Origin: Nomia melanderi
Lineage: Eukaryota; Arthropoda; Insecta; Hymenoptera; Halictidae
Reading direction: 5' to 3'
Assembly (NCBI RefSeq): GCF_051020985.1
Contig: NC_135000.1
Location: forward strand, 23,714,784-23,778,783
DNA: 64,000 nt
A program made the translations under genes and the position numbers. Numbering within the stretch: the first letter of the stretch is position 1; the number at the start of each line of letters is the position of its first letter. Below are positions 48,692 through 61,220 of this stretch, piece by piece. The notes under the pieces were generated by a model. It saw only the letters and a program-made list of their open reading frames with translations, did not search any database and had not been told where the DNA came from.

Positions 48692-51600
48692 GAGCCGTAC
48701 CGTGGCCGGGACGGGCCAGGTCGGCCGGCGGGGCTAGCGTAAAACCCGAAAGGTGGTGCACGTCTTGTCTTACGGGTCGAATATAAATAAAACTAATCTG
48801 GAGCACGGCCGTAAAACATAGGCTTAATGCAATTTACGGTTTAACAGGATCGAGACAGATTAGAAGAATAATGCTTTCTACTGACCGGCCCTTTTCACCT
48901 TTCTTTTATTCTCCTTCCTCCTTCTGCTTGACTTTTTTCTTTCGGCTTGATTTCCATTCCCCTCGCCTCTCGCCGCTCGTCGCCGACAACGCCGCCGTTG
49001 CAGTCGCTACCGCTGCGCGAAAATGATTGTTATTTATTGCGAAGGCGCGATGAATTTATTAACAACTGGCACGTGAACGCATGCCTCGCACGGGCCGGCC
49101 CCCTCTGCTAATGGCGAATGGCATGAAACTTCTTAATGAGAAAGTACGTCTTTATAGAGCAATATAACGCGCCACATGCGCCAGAAATATTGTTGCACCT
49201 GATGCTTTCGACGCAGTCGAAACGCCGCGGAATAAACGCGACGCTGCCGTGCCGCCAATAATCCGTGAAGTCGGCTAATTCGGCCACCCGACGCACGCGA
49301 CACCGGGACGGAAGTTTCTCGATCGCGATGCTCGTCGCGGGAACGAAAGACGCGCGGCCATCTTGGTAGCGCGACGGATCGCGGGACGGAGGAAATCGCG
49401 TTTCGTTGTGATATCTGGTAACAACCGGGGTTCGACGAAGCCATCGGGAACTGTGACGGTCGAAATGGAAATACGCGGAGTCCGAATATTTCAATTTCCG
49501 ATAATAACGAACGTGCGCGGCCCGGCCGATCGCGATTTGCTTTTCCCGATGCCCAATCGGTGCGCTGTTTCGAAATTACGTGGCCAAAAATGTATCCGCG
49601 AAAATAGACCATGGAATAACGACTCTTGTAATCTGAATATGAATATAAAAGAATTGTATAGTTCTGCTCGGATTAAAAGTTTTGCTTTAATGCGGTTCAA
49701 TACTCGGAACAACGGGAATATTAAAATGGTGGATGTGGTTCGTTGTGCAACGCTGAGTTGAAGTTGAACGAAGCTTTCTACGGTACAAAGTGAAACATCG
49801 TTTCTTCGTGATCGACATTTAACGATCGCAGTAGACGTAGACTGTTCTTCTAGAAAATTGTTAGATAACAGGCTGAATGCTACACGAAACGTCGTAAAAA
49901 TGATAGCGAACAGTTGCAGTAATGAGAGTAGCAATTCCGTGGAAGTTAACGTGGTCTAACGTTTCGATTCCGTGACGGATTTACAGTCTGTCCGGCAGGT
50001 AGACCACGTGAAACGCGTCGGGTATGATTAACATCCCTCGAACACGCGTTTTCTTTGTAACAAAAAAGTAAAGGGAAAAAGGGAAAAAAATTATGCTCAC
50101 CGCATAAACTGGCCAGTAGAGCGAGGGTGACGTTGACACGGCTGATTGTAACGCGAGATACACCTCGGGACAATTTCATTAACGTCGAGAGTTTCAATAT
50201 GACGCTGCAGGCGTCGTGGTCTCTTTTATTGCGACGCTTCCGGCGAAGGGCTCGTCCGTCTTCACGGCTGCAGCCTCGAACTTATCTTTCGCCACTGTCG
50301 GTGCTGCGCGCGCGCGCGCCTCCTTTCGCTTAATCCGCGACGACGATAAAATTCACGTCGGACTTTTATTAATGCTCGAGCAATCGTATTTCAGCATGAC
50401 TTTATCCCTCTTTCGCCGGTATTCCCGGCAATCGCGTTAAGAATCGAAAACGTGGAACTAAAGGAATCGTGATTCGGTGTCGAAACTCGATTTAATTTTT
50501 TATTATCCTGCAGTCTTCGAAGAATTAATCAAACCTTTCGTTTGATTTAACTGCCCGTTGAAAGAATCGTATTGAGACCGTGATATTATCGAAATTGAAT
50601 TTCGTTACGTTAGGTATTAAGACATTTGATTGTAGCAATATGCCAATTAATAAGTGGTTGATTTATATTTAGATCAAGATTACAATGTGTTACAGGTTCT
50701 TTAAGGTCCTCGCAAACATTGTTACGCCAATATGCGAGAGCAGCGAAATAACTGTGGAATAATAGAGCAACCGCGGAACGTTTTTGGATCCATCGGAACG
50801 AGCTTTAAATTCCGGAAGTGATTAAAATTCGACAATGCGTTTAATTGAGGTCGCGATCTCGACTAGAGAGCCGAGATTGGTTTGCATAGTGCAAACGAAT
50901 ATTCGATGCAAATTGAGAATTTAATATCCTCTAGGAATAATACGTCATAAACATTTAATTAAGCCTCGAATAGTTCGCGTACCGTAATAAATATAGTGTG
51001 ATCATGCTTGTCGGGTCATTAAACGCGGAACGCTATGGTCACCGTTTAATAGTTTATCGCTGGTACCGTGGAGCCGACATTATTCATGTGTACAATACAA
51101 ATACAATTCGATTTAATTAATTACATGGACACACTTGAAACTTCATAAAATAACCTTGTTAGCTCAATAGCTGTCTGTTACTGGAAAATCATTGAAGTAT
51201 CCATTTAATACCGAAATTCTTCCGGGAATAAATTTATGGGGCTAATAGGTCGGCACGCACAGGGATTTCTATAATTTCGGACTAAGTTACAAAAGCAGTA
51301 ATTACGGAAAAACATACTCCGTCTATTAAAAATTTCATTGCGGCACAAATCAAACGGGGGGCTTCATTAAGCGTTATTAATGCGTTCCGCACCATTCGAA
51401 ATTTCAATTTCTGCTTGTACTCCGTTAATTGATAAATCGTTCAAAATATAATAACCAATTTCGACGATCCGAATAATGAACGTGCTGCATTCTTCAAAGC
51501 TCTTTCTTTCATTTGCCGTACCCCGTTCATATTGGAGCATTAAATTTCCCGTCCTGCCGTTCAACGAAGTAACTATCGATCGATATTGAGCGTTATCAAA

Positions 51601-54600
51601 GCGTAATCAAAGTCTTCCAAGAAAAAGGGAGCTATACCGCTCGCAATCGCTCCGCGGAGGCAATTTCGAAAAACGCCGAAGAAACATTCCCGATACAAGT
51701 CCTGGCGTAACTTCCTGTTTGTCTGATCACTTTATCGCGGGCTTGCCGTTCCCGCATTTAACTTGGCCGTGCTCGAAATTATCTTCCCGGGTGAAACTCC
51801 GTTTCCTGGGCGCATCCACCGCCGACCTGTATACATTTTACAAAGAAAGTTCCCCGGGAGGATGAAGCTTCAATGAAATTCCAGCTCGGCCGCGCGGTGC
51901 ACAAAGTAAAATTACACGAAGCGTCGAACACACGCGAACACTTAATTTTCTACCCTCGCCGGTAACACGATCTTCGCACTCTACCTATCGACCAGTTACA
52001 TTCTGCGCCGAGCGCAAACTTCGTGCTGGTCGGTCCGCGGCGGGACGCGAAAACTCCGGAACCCGAACCCTCCATTACGCCCCACACGCGGAGGTTGCTT
52101 ACAAAATTTGCGAAGATTCGATCCCCGCCGTGACACGAAAATAAGACATAGCGGAAACGCTACCCGTTGCTGACCAGCGAAATCGATGCTTGCATTTCAA
52201 TGTGTGCAGATAGCATATCACCTAGACTTACATCCATATCGTTTAATTCTACACTTTGAACATTCAATAACCTGTGATTCCATTTCTTTTCTTCGGAGAG
52301 AAAAATCAAATTTTACTTTGATACGACCACCTCGATCCATCGAGATCAAGCTTTGAGAGGAATTTATATGAAAATTATAACTAGGAAGTAGGACACCCTT
52401 GGTTTCCAGTAAGTACAATGAAGATTCCCGAAAACTGAGGCAGCCCGGTGGATCGACTGGCTGGCGTTAACGAGTCGGTTACCTGGAAATTAAACAACAT
52501 CGTTATTAGAAAATGAACGGTGGATCGTATTCGTAACGAGCTTATCGCGGAGTTAGCCCAGGTCTCGCGGAGGTTGTTCTTTCCGTCTCGCAGCGTGTAA
52601 TGGATATCCCAACCCCGGCTGATGATCTATTACCGCGAAAATAGGTCAATTAGACCGGCTGGCCTCGGGCCACGAGGTTCGCCCCGAATTTCGGGCTAAT
52701 TCTGTTGGCTGCTTTAATTACTCTCGAGGCTGGAAACGCGGCAGATCAAAGCGACACATCCGCCAGAACGATTTGCAATCGCGAGGAAAACGTGCGACCC
52801 GCTCCCCGCCGCCGCCGCCTTCCAACACCCGAAATATCGGGCCTGGATCTACTGGCCCGTGTACGTCATTAACGTCTCCGAATTGGAACAATTGGAAGGT
52901 TTATTATTTCCTGGCCATTTGATCGGCAAACTGGCACAGTTATCGGAAGACGTAACACGCTTATGCACACCGGACATCGGTCCAGAATTAGGTGAAAATT
53001 GGAGTGGCTGGGTCGTAAGAGGATTACAGGTTATATGCATTCCGTCCAGGATACCCAGAATCGAGAAGCAAAGGTTCTATGTTTACATTTATCAGGATAT
53101 TCGTCGGCACTTCATATTCATAAAGTTAAGGTTCATTTCATGCATAATATTGTTTATTAAAGCCCGTTCGATGGCTGTTCAAATACACATTTTCTCACGG
53201 TGGCCGGAACAGTCGCAAAATTTCGGAACAGGTAGTTCCGAAACATTAGCATACCGCGGACGCAGTTAATATATCGCATAATTCCGTGACAGTTGCTTAA
53301 CTACCCATGAATTTAGTCGAGAAATTTTAACATCCAATTACCGGCTAGCCTGCAGTTGTTCCGGATCATTTTTCCGCGGAGTTGACTAATCGCATTATCG
53401 TCGACGGTGCCGTTAGCGCCGCTTTATCTGCCGTTTCTCTCATAATGAAGTAGTTCGCGCTACGCCGGTGTCATTAGTACCAGAAGCGTCGGATTTTTTG
53501 TTACTCCCAGCCATGGTCGCTGACTATTGTTTCCGCGGCGCGTTCAGTTCCACTTAAAAAAACATTCTCGAATGACTAATTCGCTTCGGCCAGTTTCCAT
53601 TATTGCGCGTTCAATTTCCTCGTGACCCGGTTCGCCGAACGGATCCGCGATCAGCGTCCTCTAAAATCGTGGCTCGACGATCGCGCAAGATCAAGGAAGC
53701 TTTCCAGGACTCGGCTTCCCGTGTTCCGTCGCGATTTTCCGAGATATTCATTAATTTACGCGTAACAAACATCGAGACCTTTTAAAACCAAGTGTCAGCT
53801 GATTGAACGAAGAAGCTTAATTCGTCGAATACTCATGCGCGCTTGGTCGAATCCTATTTCGGAGACAATATTTCGTTCCGCGGCATAATATCGCAGACTA
53901 GACGTCGCTTTTAATGAATTTCGACGACTTCCGGTCGGCCGGAATGACGCCCCCCGCTGTATACCGTCGCGTTCCTCGGATAACTATGAGGCGACAGTCG
54001 GATGACGTGAGTTCCCCGTTTATTAAACGTCATTAACCGCCTCGGCTTGCTCGATATCGCGATCCGTTCCAATTTCCGCGTCAGCGCGGAGCCGTGGAAT
54101 ATTCGTTGCGCATAGAAAATCGAGTTCGTGAACACGGGTTAAAAAGCGTAAAGATTCTACTGAAACCACGTATCACGAACCAAGCAGCTTACGATTAAGC
54201 AATTATTTAGAAACCATCCAGATGATCATCCTACATCTTCATTATCAGGATATCATAGCAAATCGAACAGTACAAATCACTCCGTCATCTTAGAATTGTC
54301 AATTCCAACAATGTACTTAAGATTGTTTGCTTCCAATCGCCAGTAGTCTTTCTCTTCATAATTCCTAAGCTAAACTCACTATAGAAACCCATTAATACCA
54401 TAAAGAGATAACTCGATGTCCAGCGGGAAGAGAGGTCTTCGCTATACGTCTTGTTTATACTTCAGATTGGTTACGCGTAACCGTATTGACGAATAGCAAA
54501 TTACCATCGTAAATGAGATGTGAACTAACCAATCAAACCCACATTCCTCGGTCCAGCCTCCAAGCGATCTCCCTGCGGCACTTGCGGATCGAGCGGGCAT

Positions 54601-55100
54601 CGGGCTAAGTGTGCAGGCTGCTTAAGAAAAGAAGAGTCGCGCCGTCGCGTCGCTCGGGGTGTGCAGCTGGCGTTGACCCTTTTCGTGGGAGATGTCCTTA
54701 CGGATTAAGCGCGTTTCTCAAAAGCACGACGCCGGGACGCGTTGCGCGCCGCCGCGGAAAGGGATCGCAAGGGAGAACGGGCGAGAGCGCCGGGGTGGTG
54801 GTGGACCGTCGACCGCGGGGGGACTGAAAATAACCGCGCCGCGGTGGAAGATGACGAAGAAACCGAGCAGGGAACGTTTGATGATACAATCGGGGAAACC
54901 TGATACCCTGAGGTCTTAACTGCAGGGGCAGCTACTTCCACGGAGCTGGAATCTCGCGGACCGGTAGATGTATGCGTAAAGGGGCATACGTATGGCCCTG
55001 TTCGAGAGAACGGGGGACCGTGAATCGGTACTAGATCCGCGATCCCCACGATCGTTATCTGCCGTTACGGCGCACCGCGTTTCCTTTCGTCGGCCACCGG
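48692..55100. other. Intronic sequence, no gene recognised
   Basis: A CpG-rich first part, an AT-rich block at about 50490-51600 and mixed DNA after that. A CG run at 50305-50319 is a short Z-DNA-type sequence. The stop-free frame from about 52712 to 53269 (+ strand) is the most protein-like in the region but lacks a domain and clear exon borders. Another AT-rich stretch spans about 54160-54440. Confidence 0.45.
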
Positions 55101-55172
55101 CTTCTTCTTCTTCTTCTTCTTCTTCTTCGTCGTCTTCTTCTTCTTCTTCTTCTGCTTCTTCTCCGTCGTCTT
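55101..55172. repeat. Interrupted (TTC)n microsatellite
   Basis: About 72 bases of (CTT/TTC)n with GTCGTC and TGC interruptions. It produces a poly-Ser frame on the + strand and a poly-Glu frame on the minus strand, neither accepted as a gene. Confidence 0.95.
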
Positions 55173-57982
55173 CCACGGAGACTCTTTGTTCACCAAGACC
55201 GTCTGCGGGCGACAGTTTCGCGGAAACGACACCGAACATATGTGCCTCTCGGTTTCGTTTCTAAGGAGACTGACTTCGCTGCACGCGTCTCCGCGCCTCC
55301 CTCTCGCTTTCTCTCTTCGGAACGCTGCGTTTAGTGGCTATGATCCTGTTGGGGGGTCCGGCGCAGACGAATTTGGTTAGTTCCGGTCAAGGTTCGTTGG
55401 ATTTTTGTCCTTGCCGAGGGTATCTTCTTTTGGGTACCGTTTCAAAGTGACGAGTCGCTGATGAGTAGTTTCTTGAAAAACGGTGGATGTAGTAGGGTAT
55501 CCTAGGAAATATAGCGTACTGAACATTTATTAAGTTGGATAGACGCAAATATGATTTCGTTAACGAAGAGAAATAGAAGATTTAGAGTATAGAAGAAGAA
55601 TACAAATTTTTCATTAAGAGAAGTTCGATTTTCTTTTTATATGTTACTTCATCTACGAGTGTTTATTAACGGTAGACGTTATGTCGGAGTACCACGAGTG
55701 GTTTCATTCTTATTAAAAAAACGAGAGAACACATTACACCTCGTGAAAAAATCGAAGATGATCAACCTTACACCTTGTGCGCCGTAAAAAAGATTAACGA
55801 CCAAACGTATTTTCAACCGGGACAATCATCGTGAAAAATTTTCGCCACCTCTCCCGGTTCTCATTCCCCCTACCGTTGTTTCGCTCGGACGGTCCCTTAT
55901 TCGCTCGCAAATCTTTGTCCGTGCTACGGCCCTTTCCTTCTTCTCCCATCGCCAACACCATTGTCTGACAGACGGAAGATTGCTTCCTCGTCCTGTCGAT
56001 TCGGCACCCGGTAAAGTAATTAAGACTTTAATTGCTGTTACGCACTTCCGAGCGAAAACCTGTCCCTGGCTGATCGTTGTGAAGAAATACGCGAGCCTCC
56101 GAGAATAACAGGACTTCAATTACACTATCAATTAAATTGCGTTCATATTGCCCTCGATGTATTCGACATTGGTGGAAGTTATCGTTTATTGATCTTTCCT
56201 AAGTTATCTCTATGTCGTATCGAATCATTCAATATTAGATTCAAAGGAACCTTAGGATTGCCATTTTTATTGATAAGTGCAAAGCATAAAGAATCATAAT
56301 TAACCGGACGGATTTATATAACTAAATCACTCGATCAATATATTTTCATTTTTATCTTTCATTTTCAACTTCCCCGTCTCTTCACTATAAAAAGAAGAAT
56401 GCACAACTTTTTACAACGTTAACGAATAGAAATTCCCCATTTATTTTTCACTGATTTAATACCGACGCGGAATTTTCAAGTTCCAGACTTCGCGCGAAAA
56501 GAAGAATCCAAACGCGCTGCATTATATTCGTTCAGACGAGTCGGAGATGTTTCTCGCCCGTCCGCCGTGAAAGAAATCACAGAGCGCTCGGCAGTCGCGG
56601 CGAAAATGGCAACGTTCGAACACGTTATTTAGAATCACGGGCCGCATTTAAAGTCGGACAATTATCGCGAGAAACTTTTGCTCGCTTTCGTACACCCCCA
56701 TTCTCCCGGGGGTTACCCCTGCCGGTGTTTCCGTCGCCCCGTCCTCGTCGCGCCCGCGCGAATCTTTGTCAAAGTGCACCGTGCAGTTTCTTTGTCGGCT
56801 GCACCGTGAACTCCTCCGTTTAGTACGCCCGGGATTATTTCACCTCTTCCAGCTGCTCTGCCTCCCTGTCCCGGCTGTTCCTTACTTTCGACAAATCTAA
56901 TTAACAAAGTCGTTTACTTATCTAAATGGATTCTGTACTCGTCCGTTCCACCGTGGCAAGACGGGGCCCCGCCTTGAGGAATATCCTGAATCGCGTACAC
57001 GGACCTCCCGTTACTCTCGAGACGCGTATCCGCGAGTAACATTCGCGAAGTTTGTGAATCGGGAGCCTAAATTATTATACGCGCGTACGATTTAAACGGG
57101 CATTTTTCTTTCTTAATTCAACCCCCCAACGGTAACGAGAATTAAATGAGAATCCATCTCGTTCTCCGGCGACTCTGAAATATTAATGATAACGGGACTT
57201 AATTAAATTTCCATCGCGTCGAGTAAATTGTGAGACAATTGAATGCAGGAATATTAATTAATTTTATTTCGCATGGATTCGTCGATCACTGGAAGTTGTA
57301 CAACGTTAAAGTATCTATTCGTTGGTCCCCTAATTGCCGCTATGGACTTTGGATATCTAACCTGCCCTCTCTATTATGGCCCAATTTCTATTCAACGTGA
57401 CTGTTAATTCACGCGTGCAGCATACATTATCCGGTTTCATTAAACTGCTTCGACGCGCTAATAGTTCCTCTGTTTCGAATTATACTGATCTACGTCGACG
57501 TCGTTTTGTATTTAGTCTCTAGTAGTTAATAATTGACTCGTTCGAATTAACGATTCGTATTCTGTTTCATTGACAGTGTGTGTCGCGAAAGAAGACACTC
57601 TGGCGACGCCAGGGTCGCTGCTGCTCGCCTTAACTCGCTCCTAATCAAATTATTCTTAGACCGGAGTCTTGGCCGCTTCTTAATTGCGGTTTCTCGAGAT
57701 TCCAATCTCGAGCCCGGTAAATTTTCCGTGAAATTATATTCATTACAATGGCCGCCGCGTGTAGGTCGGCCAAGTATATAACGCGACTTTAATAACTCAA
57801 CATCACACCGACGAGGAAGTAAGTAGATGCACTGCGGACGGCGGACTCCGAGTCGTACGCGTTACGCGCGTGTAGGCAAATGGGCTGGGATGAAAAACTA
57901 ATTTCCTTGTTTCGTGCCGTTTTATTGGAGCGTTATAACATTATGGCTCTCTCCGTCCGATCTCACCAGAAACGTTTACCCT
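55173..57982. other. Intronic sequence, no gene seen
   Basis: AT-rich at about 55440-55800 and 56120-56480, otherwise mixed. The acceptor-like TTTCATTGACAG at about 57566-57577 precedes a stop-free frame to 57781, but no domain is visible. Confidence 0.45.
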
Positions 57983-58137
57983 CGCCCTTTAACTAGAAAT
58001 TTCTAGAGCAAAACAAAGGTTACTTCTTTTTTCTTCGCCCTTTAACTAGAAATTTCTAGAGCAAAACAAAGGTAACTTCTTTTTCTTCGCCCTTTAACTA
58101 GAAATTTTTAGAGCAAAACAAAGGTAATTTCTTTCTC
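57983..58137. repeat. Three-copy 52-53 bp tandem repeat carrying heat shock element-like palindromes
   Basis: Three near-identical units begin with CGCCCTTTAAC at 57983, 58036 and 58088, giving periods of 53 and 52 bases. The units differ by a few substitutions and one T indel. Each holds a 14-base box: CTAGAAATTTCTAG, a perfect palindrome, at 57993-58006 and 58046-58059, and a one-base variant (CTAGAAATTTTTAG) at 58098-58111. The perfect box matches the heat shock element consensus CnnGAAnnTTCnnG exactly. The rest of the unit is AGCAAAACAAAGGTAACTTC followed by a pyrimidine stretch. HSF binding is inferred from the consensus only. Confidence 0.9.
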
Positions 58138-60000
58138 TCTTCAATATCAAAAGGTTCATTATTTTCCATCATGCAACTCTATTTCATCAATATCGTTTCC
58201 AATGTGTATAATCACACTGTTCCTATACAAAATCGGTACTAAACAGTCAACTTCACTTACACCTTCACACTTTTACCTAACCCGAATCCATTACACAGTC
58301 ACATCAAAGGAACCACAATAGAGACCTGAACGAAACACTTCCCACCGATGATTTCCCCGTTTCCCTCGCGCTCGGAATCAGATCGCAGATCCCTTCACAT
58401 CGTCCTATAAATCCGCCGATAAACCAAACACCCGCGGGAGATCTCGCGGGCGACAAAGACACGGCTCCGATAAATCGAGAGTCGCCGTGGCGGCTGGTAA
58501 AAATGTATTACGGCGTCCGTAAATCAGCTCCGTCGGTGGTCCGACAAAATGGCTTATTCATTTCGTGCCGCCGTACGTCAGCGGCTATAACGCGGGAAAT
58601 CATCGATGTCGCGAGAAAAATTCCGCGCCCGTGTTTCCGTTGGTTCGCGGCAATCGCGCGTTTTAATCGGCGAGGCGGTTTTCGATCCCCGTAGTCGCGG
58701 AACCGCCGCAGCGCGGGCGTGTTTGACTCCTCTGTTTGCATACATTTCCGAGCGCGGACCCGGCCGGGACGCGTATTTGTCGAATCGCCTGATGATTTTG
58801 TTTAAACGCGAATGAAGCGAGAGGCGGGAGCGGCCCCGGCATCCGCGGGAGCATAAAACGGCTGATATTAATTGATTCCGGGCCGCGCGCGCGCTGCCGC
58901 GGCGCGTCGCGCCGCGTATTGTCGTCCACGCCGTAAATAAATTAATAACGCGGTCGCGTGTTTACACGGAACTACAAGCGTCGCTTACAAATTATACCAA
59001 TAATGGGCTGCATCGGTTATTACGGAACAGTGGCTCGCAGGAGGATCACGTCGTCGGCCGAAGACGATTTTGATACGGTCAGGTATACACGTGTTCCGCC
59101 CGGCGACCTGTTTCTATTAGGTTAACCGAAATTGTACGCACACCGCGGTTATTGGATGCGACCGTAAATCAAGAACAATATTTATGACACCGCGTAATGG
59201 TATACAGGTATTTTATTCATTCGATTTCTGTGTCCGACGTTTCATTTAATTGGAATTTAATACGAATTCCGCGGTGTTTTCTGGTTTCCATCGAGGAACG
59301 AAGGAAGTTGATATTTGTTTTTGATTTCCAACGAATAGTATCAACGTGAAATCGATTTATCGGACAATTTGTTCTGCGCCGGTGTTGTATGATTGTAGCT
59401 ACTGTTCGTAACTGGCGATGCATCAAATAAACCTATGATGGACGGTAGGTAAATAATGTAACTCCATTATCTACACACGTGTATTGAAGATAAATATTAA
59501 TCCTCGCAACATATGAATAGTTAATGGAAAATTTCGAATCGCTTTGTGAATCTGTAGAAATAGACGCATGCGCGTTGAGCCGACGTAATTCCGACGAATC
59601 GAATAAACAACCAATTCCATCAATTTACTTTAATAATCCCCGATCTAAAAATTCAATTGGCTGTCCAGAATCTCGCCCCAATAGCTACCCCCGAAATGCG
59701 TTCTAATTAACGCACCCCCTGTCTCGCCGAGCATTCCACCTTCCCCTTCACCGTCCGAAGACGACCCCAACGCCCGCATCCGAGCATTGTGCCCCGTATC
59801 GCGTCCGGTGAACCGCCCCCGTCTCGGTTGACCCAATAACCGGCGAATCGAAAATACCACGCAGATTCCGCGAAACGCGTGCGAGCCTGAGAATCGATCG
59901 CCGCGAGGAAACGCCGGCCTCCGGAGCATCGTACATGATTGTTAGCGGTGTGAACGGCGTCGGCACGCATTCGTCATGTTCATTAAATATCGATTGGCCG
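58138..60000. other. Intronic sequence, no confident gene
   Basis: AT-rich up to about 58340, then CpG-rich. TATAAATC at 58406-58413 is followed at 58503 by an ATG with A at -3 that opens a 63-codon Arg-rich frame of no known family. A second AT-rich block lies at about 59200-59650. Confidence 0.4.
58406..58413 (+). promoter_or_regulatory. TATA-box-like element downstream of the HSE-like repeats
   Basis: TATAAATC lies about 300 bases after the last HSE-like box and about 97 bases before an ATG with a fair initiation context. A TATA box downstream of tandem HSEs is the layout of insect heat shock promoters, but the distance is long and no known product follows. Chance occurrence is quite possible. 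Confidence 0.15.
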
Positions 60001-60014
60001 GACAGAGAGAGATA

Positions 60015-60051
<37 letters not shown>
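60001..60051. repeat. GA/GATA microsatellite
   Basis: Starts with GAGAGATAGAGATAGATAGATA and continues as (GA)n for about 20 bases. It is a compound simple repeat. Confidence 0.95.
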
Positions 60052-60756
60052 TAATAGATGGGAGGGACTTCCGCGGCATAGAATGACAAGCACGCAGGGA
60101 TCGAGCCGAGCGGAGAGCCGCGGAGCGTTCAACGTGCGCGCGAGAGAGCGGATCGTGGTCCGTGGACGTTCGTCCTTATCGGAATCGGACGATAAAACGT
60201 ACATTCGTACACGTGTATCCCCGCGACCGGTCGCGGCGAGCCGCGCCGCGTTGCCACGGATGAATTATGCCCGTAACGCGTGCTGATGCCACACCTCCCC
60301 TTATACCTGCTGTTCTATCTGCCAAGCATTATGTTACACTCACCAGTCAGGAGACCAAGCGTCACGTATATACGCGCGTTTTAACAAGTACGACCACGCC
60401 GCGCCGGCTCTGGATAGGGACGCACACGTAAACCATTCCGGCTCATTTATTCGAATGACCGAAGGCGCGCGAGGTGGCGTTAAGCGCGGGGAGCACGAGA
60501 CCCGGCTGGCCGCCCCTGCGCGCGGAACGCTGAAGTAGTAGACGGTGCACGACGGGGTTGTTTCTATTTTTTTCCCCGGGGCTCCGCTCTTTCCCCGGGT
60601 ATAATGTACGTGTTAGGCGCACGGGTTGCGTTTCGTTGCCCCGTGGTACGCGTGCGGCCACTCGTTCCGCGAGTCATAAATAATCTGGAAACATGAATAT
60701 CACAGGGCACCCACGGCCTCCGCTCTCCGCCCCCGTCCCGCTCGCGTACGCGTAAT
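60052..60756. other. CpG-rich intronic sequence, no gene seen
   Basis: GC-rich unique sequence with several short overlapping frames and nothing recognisable. Confidence 0.5.
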
Positions 60757-60893
60757 TCCCTTTCTTTTTCTCCTTCGCTCCCTCCCCCCTCCCTCTTTCT
60801 CTCTTTCTTTCCGTCTTCCACTCTTTCTTTCCGTTTTTCTTTCCTTCTTCCTTTCGTTTCGACTTTTTTACCTTTTTCTCCCTTTTCGCTTCA
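60757..60893. repeat. Pyrimidine-rich tract I
   Basis: About 135 bases made mostly of CTTTCTTT and CCCTCC words. The reverse strand reads as a Lys/Glu/Arg-rich pseudo-ORF, an effect of composition. Confidence 0.85.
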
Positions 60894-61008
60894 CACGGCG
60901 CGGCTCTCCGGGATCGTGGGTGTGCAGGCCGGCCGCGGAATACGTGTGTGTGCACCTCGCGTTCGTGTTTCGGCGGTAATTAGGACCGTGGTTGATTTCC
61001 TTGCGCGA

Positions 61009-61220
61009 TTCTCTTCACCCCCTCCTACGCCATTCTTTCCTTCGTCCATCCACCTGTTTCGTTCTTGTTGTCCCTTTTATTTCTGTTTCTCCTTCGAATG
61101 GAGTGCTCTCCTTCGTCCTCCGTCTCTCCCTTTTTCCCCGGCGCTTTTTGCTCTTTCTCCTTCTCGCCCGTTCCTCTTTCCGTCCCGCCGACGTTGCTTT
61201 CTTCGACCTTCCGTTCTTTT
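61009..61220. repeat. Pyrimidine-rich tract II
   Basis: About 200 bases of imperfect C/T-rich sequence, less pure than tract I. It gives Phe/Leu/Ser/Pro-rich frames on the + strand that resemble membrane segments but are compositional. Confidence 0.75.

Noticed and set aside
54916..55264. Poly-Glu and poly-Ser frames on opposite strands
   Set aside because: Both derive from the TTC repeat at 55101-55172.
57324..57335. TTGGTCCCCT, resembling the 5' end of miR-133
   Set aside because: The match ends after ten bases and no precursor hairpin is evident.
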